In this document: positions 19,190 to 30,884 of the stretch, piece after piece
Position numbering within the stretch: the stretch's first letter is position 1
How the letters are laid out: the number at the start of each line of letters is the position of its first letter
NCBI GenBank assembly: GCA_022828595.1
Contig: JAKGHH010000005.1
Coordinates: 30,578,193-30,642,192, forward strand
Origin: Nelumbo lutea
Taxonomy: Eukaryota > Streptophyta > Magnoliopsida > Proteales > Nelumbonaceae
Length of the DNA: 64,000 nucleotides
Direction: 5' to 3'
Translations under genes and position numbers: made by a program
Notes under the pieces: model-generated
Database searches by the model: none
What the model saw: only the letters and a program-made list of their open reading frames with translations
What the model was told of the DNA's origin: nothing

Positions 19190-20352
19190 CCTTCCCAGTT
19201 TGGTCCGAGCTTACCTACACCGGGCTCAAGTACCATAATTTTCTGGAGGACCAGGTCCCTACACGGAAGTGTCGCTTCCTAACTCGGACGTTATAATACC
19301 GGGCCACTCCTTGCTGGTAGGCTACGGTCCGGATGTACGCGAGGTCCCGTACCTCTTCTACTAGGTCGAGGTTGGTGCGGAGCTCGTCACCATTTCCTTC
19401 GTCGTCATAGGCTTCCAAGCGTAATGTAGGTACCTCGATTTTGACTGGGATTACCGCTTCCGTGCCATGGGTGAGGTTGAAGGGGGTTTCTCATGTGTCA
19501 GTCTTGACAATAGTTCGGTAAGCCCATAGTATGTTGGGCAGCTCCTCTACCCATAGCCCCTTAGCTCGAGATAAGCGGGCTTTTTGTCCGCGGAGTATGG
19601 CTCTGTTTGTGACTTCTGTTTGCCCATTCCCCTGGGGGTGTGCTACCGAAGTGAAGTTCTATTGTATCATAAATGAGCACTCGAGGCAGTCCGAAGCGGC
19701 ACATTATGTTCTTCCGAAAGAAGTTCTGCACGGTTCGAGCTGTAATTGTTGCTAGGGGTTCTGCTTCTACCCACTTTGTAAAGTAATCTACTGCTACTAC
19801 TAAGAATTTCCTTTGTCCTGTCATTGGCGGGAATGGTCCAAGGAGGTCAATCCCCCACTGTGCGAAGAGCCATGGGCTAGTGAGGTACTTCAGATCGATA
19901 GCAGGTTGGTGATGGATGTTGGCATACCTCTGAGATTTGTCGCATTTCTTGACGAGCTTGAGTGCGTCCGCCTTCATTGTGGGCCAATAGTATCTTTGTC
20001 ATAGAAATTTATGGGCGAGAGCCCTGCCCCCCAAGTGTTCGCCGCATAGGCCTTCATGGGTGTTGTGGAGGACGAGCTCAGCCTCTGAAGGTCGCAAACA
20101 GCGCACGTAGGGGAGCGTGTAGGATCTTCTGTACAATCGTCCGTCTATCATGACGTACTTGGTTACTTGTCGTTCTACCCTTCTGGCTGCGTTGCGATCT
20201 GTAGGTTGAGTTCCGTGAAGTAGGTAGCTCGCGAGTGGGTCAATCCAGCTCGACTCTGTTTGTGCAACGAGAGTGACCTCTTCTATCCCCCCAAGAATGT
20301 TGGGCCGAGGTAGGTTCTCTATGTGCACAATCCTCATGTTGTTGTTGCTCAT
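19190..20352 (-). pseudogene. Tat-1 integrase (broken)
   Basis: Minus-strand blocks in order: LYRRSYTLPYVRCLRPSEAE, HEGLCGEHLGG (zinc-binding HH part), YYWPTMKADA and a CDKS variant of the usual CDKC, WGIDLLGPFP (first Asp), FLVVAVDYFTKWVEAEPLAT, FGLPRVLIYD (second Asp). Directly after LIYD the frame is lost and sequence resumes only at the block before the catalytic Glu. A deletion and frameshift therefore remove the segment between the second Asp and the Glu. A C-terminal piece reads RTNLDLVEEVRDLAYIR. Inactive. Confidence 0.85.
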
Positions 20353-20399
20353 GTTGGCTAACCGAGATAGGGCATCGGCCTTAGCGTTCTCGAACCTTG

Positions 20400-20997
20400 G
20401 TATCTACCTGATGAAGTATGATTGGAAGCTTTGTAGAATTTCCTTGACCTTGGCTAAATAGACAACCATGGTGGGGTCACGAGCTTCGTAATCGTTGGTG
20501 ACCTGGTTGACCACGAGCTGGGAATCACTACAGATGATGATGTGCTTTGCTCGTACCTATTTTGCCATTGTAAGCCCGGCTAGTAGTGCTTCATACTCTG
20601 CCTCGTTGTTGGATGCCGCAAACTCGAACCAAAGTGCGTACTGCAGTTTCACCCCGCTTGGTCCGTGTAGAACAGCGCCGACTCTGCTTTCTTGTTGATT
20701 GGACGAGCCGTCTGCATGGAGGATCCAGGGCTCCTCATCCCAAGTTGGCCTTACTTTGACTGGGACCGGTGCCGTACTGGTTGAAGCTGCTTCTTTTTGT
20801 TTGAGCTCCGTCAGTTTGAGGGTTGCAATGGTGAAGGTACATTCTGCTACAAATTCAGCTAAGGCTTGGGCCTTAATCGCCGTCCGAGGCTCATACTGGA
20901 GGTTGTATTCGTTGAGTTTGATGGCCCATTTCGTCAGTCTACCAAATACCTCGGGCTTGAGTAAGACTTGCCTCTGAGGTTGGTTTGTGAAGACCAC
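20400..20997 (-). pseudogene. Tat-1 RNase H
   Basis: Minus-strand reading LHADGSSNQQESRVGAVLHG, FEFAASNNEAEYEALLAGL, IICSDSQLVVNQVTNDYEAR and ADALSRLANMS shows the Asp-Glu-Asp-Asp residues of RNase H. At least two stops interrupt it, one right after LTMAK. The first half overlaps the end of the RT connection domain. Confidence 0.8.
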
Positions 20998-22060
20998 GAT
21001 AGTGTGGGCTTGGAAATACAGGCGAAGCTTTCGAGCTGTCGTGACCAGTGCGTACGCAAACTTCTCAATTTCTGGGTACCTGGTTTCTGCATCCTACAAA
21101 ACTTTACTAACATAGTAGATAGGTCATCGGACCCGATCTACTTCTTTTATCAGTACCGAGCTGACCACCTCATCACTCGCAGAGAGGTACAACTTTAAAA
21201 CATCACCCTCCTCGGGTCGGGTCAGAATCGGGATACTAACTAGGTATTTCTTTAGCTCGTCGAAGGCGAGCTGACACTCTTTAGTCCACTCGAAGTCTTT
21301 ACTTTTCTTGATTGCCTTAAAAAGGGCAGGCAGCGATCTGCCGACTTGGACATGAAGCGGCTTAGGGCAGCCATGCAGCCATTCAGCCTTTGAACCTCCT
21401 TCAACTTGCAAGGTGGCTTCATTTCTAGGATAGCCTTGATTTTTTCAGGGTTTGCTTCAATGTCACGCTGGTTAACTATGTAACTCAGGAATTTGCCCGA
21501 GGTGACACCAAAGACACACTTACTAGGGTTTAACTTCATACTATACTTGCGCAGAATTTCAAAAACACATTGCAAGTCACTTATTAAACAGTCTGAGAAT
21601 TGGGTTTTGACAACCATGTCGTCTACATAGCACTCAACCTTATCACCGATCAACAGCTCAAAAAGTTTGTTGACAATTCTTTGAAAGGTTGCCCTGGCAT
21701 TTTTTATCACGAAGGGCATAAGCTTGTAATAGTACAGTCCTAGCTCGATTACGAATGTTGTTTTTTCCTCGTCAGCAGGGTCCATCTTGATATGGTTATA
21801 GCCCGAGTATGCATCCAGAAAACTCAGCAACTCGTGCCCTGAGGTCGCGTCCACTAGACGGTCGATCTTAGGGAGAGGAAAATAGTCCTTCGGGCAAGCT
21901 CGATTCAGGTCGATCTTTAGTTGTACCATTGGCCTTTTTTTACCAGAACGAGGTTAACCATCCAGTTTGGGTAGTGGACCTCCCGGATGAAATCGGCTGC
22001 GAGGAGTTTCCCGACCTCCTCATCAACTATCTTCTAGCATTTCGGGGCTAGGTTGCGTTT
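20998..22060 (-). pseudogene. Tat-1 reverse transcriptase
   Basis: The open frame 21929-21252 reads IDLNRACPKDYFPLPKIDRL, LLSFLDAYSGYNHIKMDPAD, CYVDDMVVKTQF (catalytic YVDD) and LNPSKCVFGVTSGKF. A frameshift near 21330 carries the thumb and connection part (FEWTKECQLAFDELKKYL, LYLSASDEVVSSVLI) into another frame. Some conserved residues are changed, e.g. MPFVIKNARATFQ where MPFGLKNAGATYQ is usual. Confidence 0.85.
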
Positions 22061-22249
22061 TTCTGTCTAACTGCCCTAACTAAAGGATTGGTGTTCAACC
22101 TATGAGTTATAACCTTAGCATCTATACCGGGCAGTTCTGTCGCGGACCAGGCAAATACATCTAAATTCTTGAGTAAAAAACTTACCAGTCGAGAGCAGAG
22201 AGGCTCTTCGATCGTGGCTCCGATCTAGAGAGTTCTGGTTGGATCTTCT

Positions 22250-24486
22250 ATTGAGGTCGGGATGCGGATCGTCCCTTCGGTTGGCGTAGCTCACTCCTCG
22301 AAGTACTCCATAGGTGGCGCTAACTCGAGGTCATCTACCAGCTTGGCCTTCCCTTTGAACAGGATGTCAGCCGAACTCCCTGAATCTACCAGGATGCGCC
22401 TGACTTCAAAGTTGTTGATCTTCATTCTTATGACCAGTGCGTCGTCGTAAGTGTACTGAATCCTGTGTGTGTCATCCTTGGTGAAGAATTTAGGGTCCTC
22501 AGGCCACGGCCGCTTCGGAGGGTTCTTCTCTTCACGCTCTAGTTCACGAGCTAAAGATTTTCCCGCTGCTGTGGAACAACCCGCGACAACCAACCCACCG
22601 GTGATCGTGTTGATTATCCCACGAACTGGTCTTTCTTCGGGTAGTTGCCTCTGTTCACTTGGTCTGTTGCTGGACTCGGGAACGTCTTTCTGTTGCTCCC
22701 CTCGTTGATCCGTCCGGCCTTTATTGCTTCTTTGTACAAAGTTTGTCAGGTACCCACGATGGATGAGCTCTTAAATCTCGTCGTAGAGGTTTTTATAGTT
22801 TTCGGTGCTATGACCATGGTCTCTGTGAAAGTGACAATATACATTTTTGTTTCTAAGGGTCGAGTTGCTTCTCATCTGCGGCGGCCACTTCATAAAGGAA
22901 GCGTCCTTGATTGCCATGAGAATTTCCCCTCGTTTCATGTTGAGGGGTGTGAAGCTCATTCTTTCAACAAGGGGAACTCGAGGATGAAAATCTAACATGT
23001 TCCCTCCCCTGGTGGGGGACTTGCTTTTCTTTCTCTTGCCGTCACCATTGTTCGAGTTGTGGTCCTCCCTCTTTCTTTTCTCTGCTGGGCCTTCAGTCCG
23101 TTGGTTCATCTCTTCCTCGGTCTCGATGAACTGATCGGCGAGCTTAAGGAATTCTGTGATGTTTTTGGGTTTGTTCACCACCACATGTGATTTGAACTCT
23201 CTATGAATGATCCCCTTTTCTACTGCCGCGAGTCTCACGGCCGGGTCTAAGTCCGGGATTAGTAGGCAAGTGTCACTGAAGCGCTTGATGTAGCTTCGGA
23301 TCGAATCTCCTTCCCTCTGGACTATACTGAGAAGGCTTTCTTGTGACCTTGAACACTTCTTATTGGTGATGAAGTGCAAGGTGAACAACTGTACGAGCTA
23401 CGCCCAACTTTTAACTGTCCCAGGCGCAATGTTTCTATACCAAGTGCGGGCTACCCCTTTGAAGGTCGTGGAGAAGGCAATGCACATGCAGGCTTCGCCA
23501 GCCCCAGTGAGATGCATCTGGGACTGTAAAGAATCTACGTGGTCGTTTGGGTCGAAAGACTTGTCATACTTGTCTAGGGGGGAACCTTGAAGTTCGTCAG
23601 CATCAGGGAGGCCAGGAGCTCGGGGGATAGTGGAGAGGGTACAGAGAGGAGGGGATCAATTTTTGTGACTCCTAAGCTTACCTCCATTTTACCTTTAGGC
23701 TGCTTGGGTCGGCTAGGTTAAGTGAGCTGGCTTGGATTTACCACCCGGGGTGCTCCAGCATGCCTCCTTGGCCGCTGCTCAGTTGGTTCCACAGCGATGC
23801 TGCTGACCTCCACACTGTTAGGTGGTGCTTTGGTCGGAAGTGATTCGGACCGCCAACTACTACGGACTGAAATGTAATGCCTAGAGTCCTCATCTAAGAC
23901 CTCGAACCGGTTTTCCCACGAGAGTGCCTTTAGGTCACGAAGGTCGAGGTGAATTGGTTCTGGTGGGCCAAGTATCTCTCAACCTGCTTACTTGTTGAGA
24001 AATGGGAGGGACTTGTCTTTCTCTCCTGCCGCGAGATGAGACATGGGAGATCTCTCCCCGGCCAGGGTGGCTGCTTTGGTGGCGAGGCTTGCTTGGGGTG
24101 ATTGGACACTAAGGTGGGGTAGGTTGTTGGTTCTGCTATAGTGGTGGGAACTGCTGTTGGTACATGTGTACAGAACTTGTTGTTGGTATTGTTGGAACTG
24201 CTGGACCTGTTGCATTTGGGCTTGAATAGCATGTACGCAGTATACCAGGTCGTTTAGTTGGTTTTCCTACTCCAGGGGGAACTAAGGATGGTTCAACGGA
24301 GGTTGCACCCACTACAGGGGGAAGTGGGGCATTCATAGGCTCAATTGGTTGAGGTACAATAGGTGTTGGGATCCCACCCACGGGGAGCGGTATGATGAAC
24401 TGGCCTATGCAGACAGTTGGGAACTAAGGTTGCCCTCCTGAGGCATTTGCTTCTCTGTGCTGTTCGGCGTTGCTGGAAGAAGCCAT
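22250..24486 (-). pseudogene. Tat-1 gag and truncated protease
   Basis: Starts MASSSNAEQHREAN at 24486 and meets a stop soon after GGQP. Gag core (23388 down): LHFITNKKCSRSQESLLSIV, REGDSIRSYIKRF, ETEEEMNQRTEG, a basic KRKREDHNSNN stretch and a zinc-knuckle-like CHFHRDHGHSTEN. In the last the final Cys is replaced by Tyr; Tat-2 keeps Cys. The protease active site ILVDSGSSADILF is present near 22370, but about 300 bases that follow in Tat-2 are missing: the reading jumps from ILF to KAKLVDDLELAP. Confidence 0.8.
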
Positions 24487-24548
24487 ATGTTTGATTTTGA
24501 GCTTTTGGGGTTTTTGAAAAGGAGATAAAAAGGCTTTTAGTAACAAGT

Positions 24549-24566
24549 TCCCACAGACGGCGCCAA
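24549..24566 (-). other. Primer-binding site of Tat-1
   Basis: Minus-strand TTGGCGCCGTCTGTGGG one to two bases inside the 5' LTR. The identical sequence occurs in the same place in Tat-2 (28857 onward). TGGCGCC is a tRNA 3'-end complement type common in plant Gypsy elements; I do not assign the tRNA. Confidence 0.75.
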
Positions 24567-24567
24567 A

Positions 24568-25450
24568 TGATGTGTCGTAATCCGACTGCTCCCTGTTGGA
24601 TGTGATCTGGCTACCAGCAATGACGAGGACTGGACTCTTGAAAGAGATGAGTCAGAGATCCCGGGGTGGCTCACCCGATGGGGATACTCCGATGGCTAAG
24701 TTAGAGCACAATAGTAATAGAGAGCTTGAAGATGATAACACTGAGAGAGCTAGAGAGTGAAGATTACACACACAACAATAAGAATAGAACGTACCTCACC
24801 CCTGGGGGGGGCGGAGTCTTTATATACTGGTGTCCATGCGGGTTGGTGGAATAGTCAACGGTTCACAACTGTGACGGGACTTGCTTGCGTGTTAGGTGGG
24901 CGGAGTCTTTATATACTACTGTCTCACGCCGTCAAACGGTAACACTATCCATTCCTGTCAGAACTGGGGAGTTGATGAACTAATGTGACCGTTACGAGGT
25001 ACGACCCTATAGGACGTAGAGTACTATAGTGTGCTCCTTGAGGTTGTCATTCGGAGGTCTGAACGGTAGGCGAGTCGCTTGTAGGATACCGAGCTGTTCG
25101 ATGGCGAACTGACTGGTAGCGAGCTCCTCGAGCTTGTGCTCCTTAGGTCTGCCTTGATATGAATGCCAAAGTGCCCTGGGGCCGAGGTGATCCACCTGTC
25201 CAGGCATGATCCGTAATGAACTTGGTTTCATTTGTCGCGTTCTGTTACCAAGACGATCTTAGTTCGATGTGACTTTAATTCTGGGTACCAGCTTACCCAA
25301 TCTCGCTTTGTAGCGAGCTGACTCATGTTGAGCTGTCACTCGTGTTGAGTCACGTTCACGTGGCAATCTGATCACGTCGAGTTGTCGCTTATGCGGAATC
25401 ACGTCCACGTGTCTCCCTGTCACGAGGTCAGGCCAAATTCTCCTTCATCA
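24568..25450 (-). mobile_element. 5' LTR of Tat-1
   Basis: 883 bp, TGATGTGTCG...TTCATCA. Its TATA box (minus, around 24819-24828) matches the other LTR. The tandem 25-bp block is reduced to one unit, and GCGGAGTCTTTATATACT is partly repeated near 24900. The differences from the 3' LTR show the insertion is not recent. Confidence 0.9.
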
Positions 25451-27235
25451 AAATGTAAATCAAATAACTAGAACAACGATCCATTATAACTAATTAATTG
25501 CTCTAAGTAATCTTAAATAAGATGAAGTCAAGTGAAGAATATATATACAAGTAAATCAAATAACTACAACACTGAAGATCCAAATAATAATGTAAACTGG
25601 TTAAGAAATATAAACAAACAAGAAAGTAAAGTAACTGCTTTAAAGTGATTGTAAAAATAGTATAATGCATTTATATAAAACAGATGAACAATAGATTCAA
25701 GTAAGTTTAGCAAATAAATTCAAATAACAACATGTTGAAGAATTGAAAGTAAATGAACAAAAAAGTAAGAAACAACTACAAGTATGCCATTTGTGCAAAT
25801 GAAAGCAAAACAACTATTTACTAGTACTTGTTGGTGCAATTAACAAGATGTAGCAAGAATAAGCAAATAACTACTGCAGAAAGAAAGTAAAGCACAAAGA
25901 AAGAAAAATAAACAATGCATACGATTTTTATAGAGGTTCAGACAACCCCAACCTATGTTCTCTTCTCAAGAACCCTCTTCAAAGTTCAACACAATATGAC
26001 TTTTAGGTGTCTACAATGCCATGGCAAAACCTGCAAGTGTTTGCCCAATCTAAACTGATAGACCTTGTAGGTTTATACCAAACCTTGTTTAGTCTTATAG
26101 GTCACAATCAAAACCTTTGTTGGTGTTGAAACCTTGAATACCACCTATTCACAAATGATATTATAATGAAGCTCAAATACAATAAATGCATATTAAATAG
26201 GTAGATAAATCAAATATAGATAAAACTATTTTAAATGCAAGAGATTGCTCAACACATAAATTCAATTCAGTGAAGAGATTCAAAATAGTTTAGTGAGAAA
26301 TATATAAGCCTACCAATTACTCTGTTTTTTCTCACTATTTTGTACTAATGAAGCACAAAAACCTCTTCAAAAAAAGATGGAACTCTTAATATGAAATTGC
26401 TCTCTACAACTATACAATATATACAATCAAAGCTCTTGTTCTTGTTGTTTGATTTTAAATTAAAACCTCTTATTTATAGAGGTTAAAGTGCAAGTGATAT
26501 ATATTCTAGCCGTTGGGAAGACTTGAATCCACAATAGGAAATGTTCAAAATTACTCCCAACAAGATAGAATGCATACCAAATATGGAACTAGTCATTATT
26601 CCTAGATTTAAAATGTTGAAAATCAATTTTGAAAGTCAAGGGAAAGTTTCCAAAACATTTGAACTAAAATTCTAAGGTTTCTAAGTGTTAAACTATCATT
26701 AGTTGACTATTGAAAAACCTATAGTCGACTACCCTTGACAGCCAAGGGTAGTGCCAACATGTAAACCAAACCTATTCTAACCATTGATCAGTAAGATTGG
26801 TTTAATTGAATTTGGTCTTGTTGAGTTTAATTTGTTGTGCATTTCAAGAAATGCATTAAGAACCTAAAAAGTATAAGATACTTAAACTTATGGACTTAAT
26901 GCTTTTTTTCTCTTTGTTGAGTTGATGTAACAACTAACAAATCTTCAAAGGTTGCTCATTTCTTTCTTATTCTTTATAGTTCTTTTATCTTCCTTGAAGC
27001 TTCCTTTTTCTTATTAGAGAGGTGATGTTCAACTAATCACAAGTAAATCTCCCACTTTCTTTGTCATGATATGTTTAAGAAGATTAGAGTTCAAGCTTAT
27101 TTGGATTAGATACAATCTTAGTACAATATTAGTACTTCTGATGAATTTATTATCATCAAAAACACAAAGGATCAACAAATATGGAATTCAAAAAGAGTTC
27201 TTATGATACATCCTCTCGTTCTTTATTCATGGGAA
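25451..27235. mobile_element. Right part of the older LTR-type repeat split by Tat-1
   Basis: Continues the block interrupted at 15840 (CTCTAAGTAATCTTAAATAA, then GTGAAGAATATATATAC). It also holds the phrase TTTATAGAGGTTCAGACAAC followed by CCCAACCTATGTTCTC near 25925-25960, again typical of plant SIRE-like LTR sequences. Mostly AT-rich with no coding potential. Limits approximate. Confidence 0.4.
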
Positions 27236-27300
27236 AATTGTTTTATTAGCATTTGTCATGTATCTGAGAAAAATTACAATATAAGTTCACTTTTAATCAT

Positions 27301-27832
27301 GCATAGAGGTTTAAATCGGGTCGTGTCGTACTTGCTACCTTGACTAATCCCTTGGATAACCCTCTCAATATATCGAGATGGTTGGTTTTGGCTTTTAGTA
27401 GACTGGTGAAGCCTCGGTTCACATTACTCCCTATGTTGTCGAAGCCAGGGTGAGAGAAAGGGAGTCTTGGCTGAAAAGGTGTTTGATAGGGGAATTCGAA
27501 GGGTAGTCTTTAGGTGTTGGTTATGGAATTGAAAACATGAACCGGAAGTTCAGGCTTGTTTAAGGTGGCCAATTTCTAATCGTGTTGGAATAGGAATTAG
27601 AAGTTATGAAGATAGCAGAGCATAAAAGTCTACCAATTCGAAGGTAGAAATCTGGCTTTGTTCAATTGGACGCCAGGCTTGGAGAGAGATTGCAACGGTA
27701 AATAGTCCCAGAGATGGAGGGTATGAGATTTTGGTTTACTGCCCCATGTCTGGTGTCTCAAAACTTTCAAGGAAGTAGGAAACACTACTAAGGGTTTCTC
27801 CGGAGTTGTAGAGGACAACCTCAGTTGGAGGG
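27301..27832 (+). mobile_element. LINE-like remnant, left part
   Basis: Near 27465 the reading LKRCLIGEF resembles the start of DUF4283-type gag-like domains of plant LINE/zf-CCHC_4 proteins. Near 27645 EIWLCSIGRQAWREIATV and GGYEILVYCP follow in a decayed frame. It continues at 36940 beyond two nested insertions. Stops are frequent and the assignment is tentative. Confidence 0.35.
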
Positions 27833-28010
27833 ACCTTAAGTAAGGGTGTCAATGGACTGGTTTTGGGTTGGATTCCATCTAAATCAAAATCCAATTAGAT
27901 GGATTGGACGAACCAATAAGACATTTTGAATATGGACGGACTGGATGGACCAATATGACATATTGGATTGAACCTGATCTGTCCATAATGAATTTATATT
28001 GGATTGAGCC

Positions 28011-28855
28011 TGATGAAGGAAGATTTGGCCCGACCTCACAGTTATGCGACACGTGGCAAAGGCAACAGCTCGGCACAAAAGCAAGCCTAAAGCGCGAGCA
28101 CCAAGGGGAGAAACCAGCGGTCTGAACTCCATACTAGGGGCCCGAACTCACCCTTGGCCCAAACCAAAAAGTAATTCGAACTGGCCTGCCTTGCAACAGT
28201 TCGGGACATACTTCGCCGAACTGGCCTGCCTTGTAACAGTTCGGGATACACCTCGCCGAACTGGCCTGCCTTGTAACAGCTCGGGATACCCCTCGCCGAA
28301 CTGACCTGCCCTATACATACTTCCGAACTCAAGACTTTGCCTCGCTCACCACTCCACCACATCACCTTCAGGGCACCAAAACCAAACAAACTGTACTATG
28401 CCTAACACCAAGGAAGTCCGTACCCGAGGGCACCGCACCTGACTCACTTGAGATCTGACGCTTGACGGCCGCACTCTAAACAGCCACCTGCCACTGCCTC
28501 CTGACACCGCCATCTCCAGTTAGAGAGACGGTTAGGCAGTGACGGTTCTATCCCAGCAGAAAGGATGATGCTCGAATTGACAAACGCAAGGGTAATCATA
28601 CCCGACCTGACAAGGGCCTCGGAGCGAGTGCGCGAAGTGGTTATAAAAGGCCCCCTGCCCCCAACAAACAAGGTATGTGAACTTTGCACTATCTGGTCTA
28701 CACTTTGCCTTTGAGAGATTACTGACTTGAGCTTCAGAGTTATCACACCGGGTTCTCCCTGGAGTTCTCTCATCTTTCCCGTTTCAATCTCCCCGACGCT
28801 CCAGCTCAGAGGCAAATTCGTTGATAGCTAAGACCGGTCGGATTGCGCTCCATCA
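28011..28855 (+). mobile_element. 5' LTR of Tat-2
   Basis: 845 bp, TG...CA. TATA box GGTTATAAAAGGCCCCC at about 28632-28648. The last ~130 bases recur at 36571-36702. It contains four tandem 40-bp units at 28177-28310. Confidence 0.9.
28177..28312. repeat. Tandem 40-bp units in the Tat-2 LTR
   Basis: CGAACTGGCCTGCC (or CGAACTGACCTGCC) begins at 28177, 28217, 28257 and 28297, an exact 40-bp period. Units share TTGTAACAGTTCGGGATAC and CCTCGC. Upstream of the TATA box, so possibly a promoter-modulating array. Confidence 0.95.
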
Positions 28856-28856
28856 A

Positions 28857-28874
28857 TTGGCGCCGTCTGTGGGA
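28857..28874 (+). other. Primer-binding site of Tat-2
   Basis: TTGGCGCCGTCTGTGGG directly follows the LTR end CATCA. Same sequence as in Tat-1. Confidence 0.75.
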
Positions 28875-28941
28875 ACGCTTCTAAAAGCCTCCCTCTAAAT
28901 CTCTTTTACCTACCCTTCTTTCAAAAAACTCCAACACCGAA

Positions 28942-30884
28942 ATGGCCTCCTCCAGCAGTGCCAGACGTGGAACCGAAACAGCCACTACCGGAGAACAACT
29001 TCATGTTCCGGTGGTGTGCATTGGGTAGTTCACCATCCCCCTTTCAGTGGATGGGATCCCAAGTTTGAACATTCCTCTTCCACTCCCCATCGAAACAAAC
29101 TTCGCGGAACCAACTGCTGTCCCACTAGCAGCCCGCCAAAACCAGATAGATGATTCGATGCAATGCATGTGGGCAATGCAGGCCCAAATGCAGCAATTCT
29201 AGCAGCACCAACTCCAGCAACACCAAGTGTTGCACCACCTCTCCCAACACCATTATCAACAATTATTCCCTCAGCTACCCTTGAGCCAGCCACTGCTCCC
29301 CCCCAGCACCCTGTTTCAAAGCCGGTCAAGGCCTCCCCTCAAGGTGGACAACCTCACCAAGGAGAGGCTTCCCAACCACAGAACCCACCTAATAGTCAGG
29401 CCTCATCCCTGGGCCAAAAGCAAAGGAAGATCACCCCCGCCTCGTAGCTCGCGGGTGGGTCAGGAACCTCGCCCACGAAGTCACACCGACGCTCCAAGCC
29501 CGAGTTCCTACTCACGGAGAACTGCTTCAGCGCCTTAGCAGCTGGCTAGCATTCCGGGCCCATCGAGCTCGGCAAAACGGAGGCAAGCAGCGCCAGCACC
29601 AGGCCCACTCAAAGAAGGCACCGGCGAAGTCACCGAACTGCTACTCATGTGCTACCTGAGCTCAGAGGCAAGGAAGAAACGAGCTCGAGCGAGGTAAAAA
29701 CCATCCCCATTCTATCAGTTCCTTCCCCCCTTTCAGCAGAACTTCTGGCAGTCCTGTTGCCTAGAGATTTCAAACTCCCATCTCTGGACAAATATGATGG
29801 GTCTTTTGACCCCAACGACCACATCGACGCGTTCCAGTCGCAAATGCACATTGCTAGGGCCAGCGAGTCATGCATGTGTGTGGCCTTCACCACCACCTTC
29901 AGAGGGGTGGTTCGCACCTGGTACTGGAACCTAGCTTCCGGGTCAATAAGAAGCTGGCCCCAGTTCATGCAGATCTTCACTGCGCACTTTGTTACCAGCA
30001 AAAGGTGTCTTAGAACCGAGGAAAGTATCTTCGGGGTAATCCAAAGAGAGGGAGAACCCATCCGGAGCTACATCAAGCGGTTCAATGAAGCATGCTTGCA
30101 GATCCTTCAGTTAGACCCCACGGTATAGCTCGTCGTGGCCAAAAGAGAGGTGACGCACAAAGAATTCAAATGGCACATGGTGGCCAGCCAGCCCGCAACC
30201 GTAGACGGCTTCCTCAAGCTCATGGACAAGTTTATGAGAACAGAGGAAGAGATCAACCAGAGAGTCGAAGGCAGGGTTGAAAAAAGAAAAAGAGAAGGTG
30301 AGCCCTCCAACCCCGGCGACAGAAGAAGCCAGAACCGAGAGGTGAAGCCAAGCCAGTCGTCCCGAGATTCCTTAGTAGTTCGGACGGATTACACGCCATT
30401 GAACACAAGGTGGACCGAGATCCTGATGACGATCAAGGACGCCCCTTACGTAAAGTGGCCACCTCGCCTGAAGAGCAACCCCAACGAGAGGAACAAAAAT
30501 TTATATTGTAGTTTTCATAAAGATCATGGTCATAGCACCGAGCAATGTAATAATCTCCACGACGAGATAGAGGGACTCATCCGTCGCGGGTACTTGAGAA
30601 ATTTTGTACATTACGACAATAGTAATAAAGCAGGTCAGCAAGGGGAACATAGAAAAGATGTCCCCAAGCCGAGCAGCAGATCGGCCGAAGCCTTGCAGCG
30701 ACCTCCCCCAGAAGAGAGGCCAGTCCGGGGAACCATCCACGTGATAGTGGGCGGTTCGGTGGTGGCAGGATGCACTTTGGCAACAGCACGAACGTCAGTT
30801 CGCGAAGCAACCCGAGAGGAGCAGAACCCTCCCAAGAGGCCAAAGACAGAAGAACCGATATTTTTTACAGAAGACGACGCGTGA
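28942..30884 (+). pseudogene. Tat-2 gag
   Basis: Begins MASSSSARRGTETATT at 28942, the same start as Tat-1 gag. A Pro/Gln-rich N-terminal part has stops and frame changes. The core is open from 29649 to a TAG at 30126-30128 (FKLPSLDKYDGSFDPNDHID, FTTTFRGVVRTWYWNLASGS, REGEPIRSYIKRFNEACLQI). It continues on 30135-30884 with KFMRTEEEINQRVEG, KRKREGEPSN, and the zinc-knuckle-like CSFHKDHGHSTEQC. A stop follows FFTEDDA. Gag forms the particle and binds RNA. Confidence 0.85.

Larger units (their letters stand above)
15841..25450 (-). mobile_element. Full-length defective Tat-lineage Gypsy retrotransposon (Tat-1)
   Basis: Two related LTRs (15841-16788 and 24568-25450), both starting TGATGTGTCGTAATCC and ending CTCCTTCATCA, frame a minus-strand gag-PR-RT-RNaseH-INT order, which is Gypsy order. 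Flanking pentamers ACATG and AAATG are a 5-bp duplication with one change. A TGGCGCCGTCTGTGGG primer-site sequence abuts the right LTR and a G-rich tract abuts the left one, fixing the orientation. An intron-bearing ORF on the opposite strand between INT and the 3' LTR is a Tat-lineage trait. Stops, frameshifts and deletions in PR and INT make it non-autonomous. Confidence 0.9.

Noticed and set aside
24549..24566. TGGCGCC sequence as a tRNA gene piece
   Set aside because: Only a primer-complement of about 18 bases next to an LTR; no cloverleaf around it.
29227..29538. Pro/Gln-rich frame as a separate protein
   Set aside because: It is the variable N-terminal part of Tat-2 gag read in a shifted frame.
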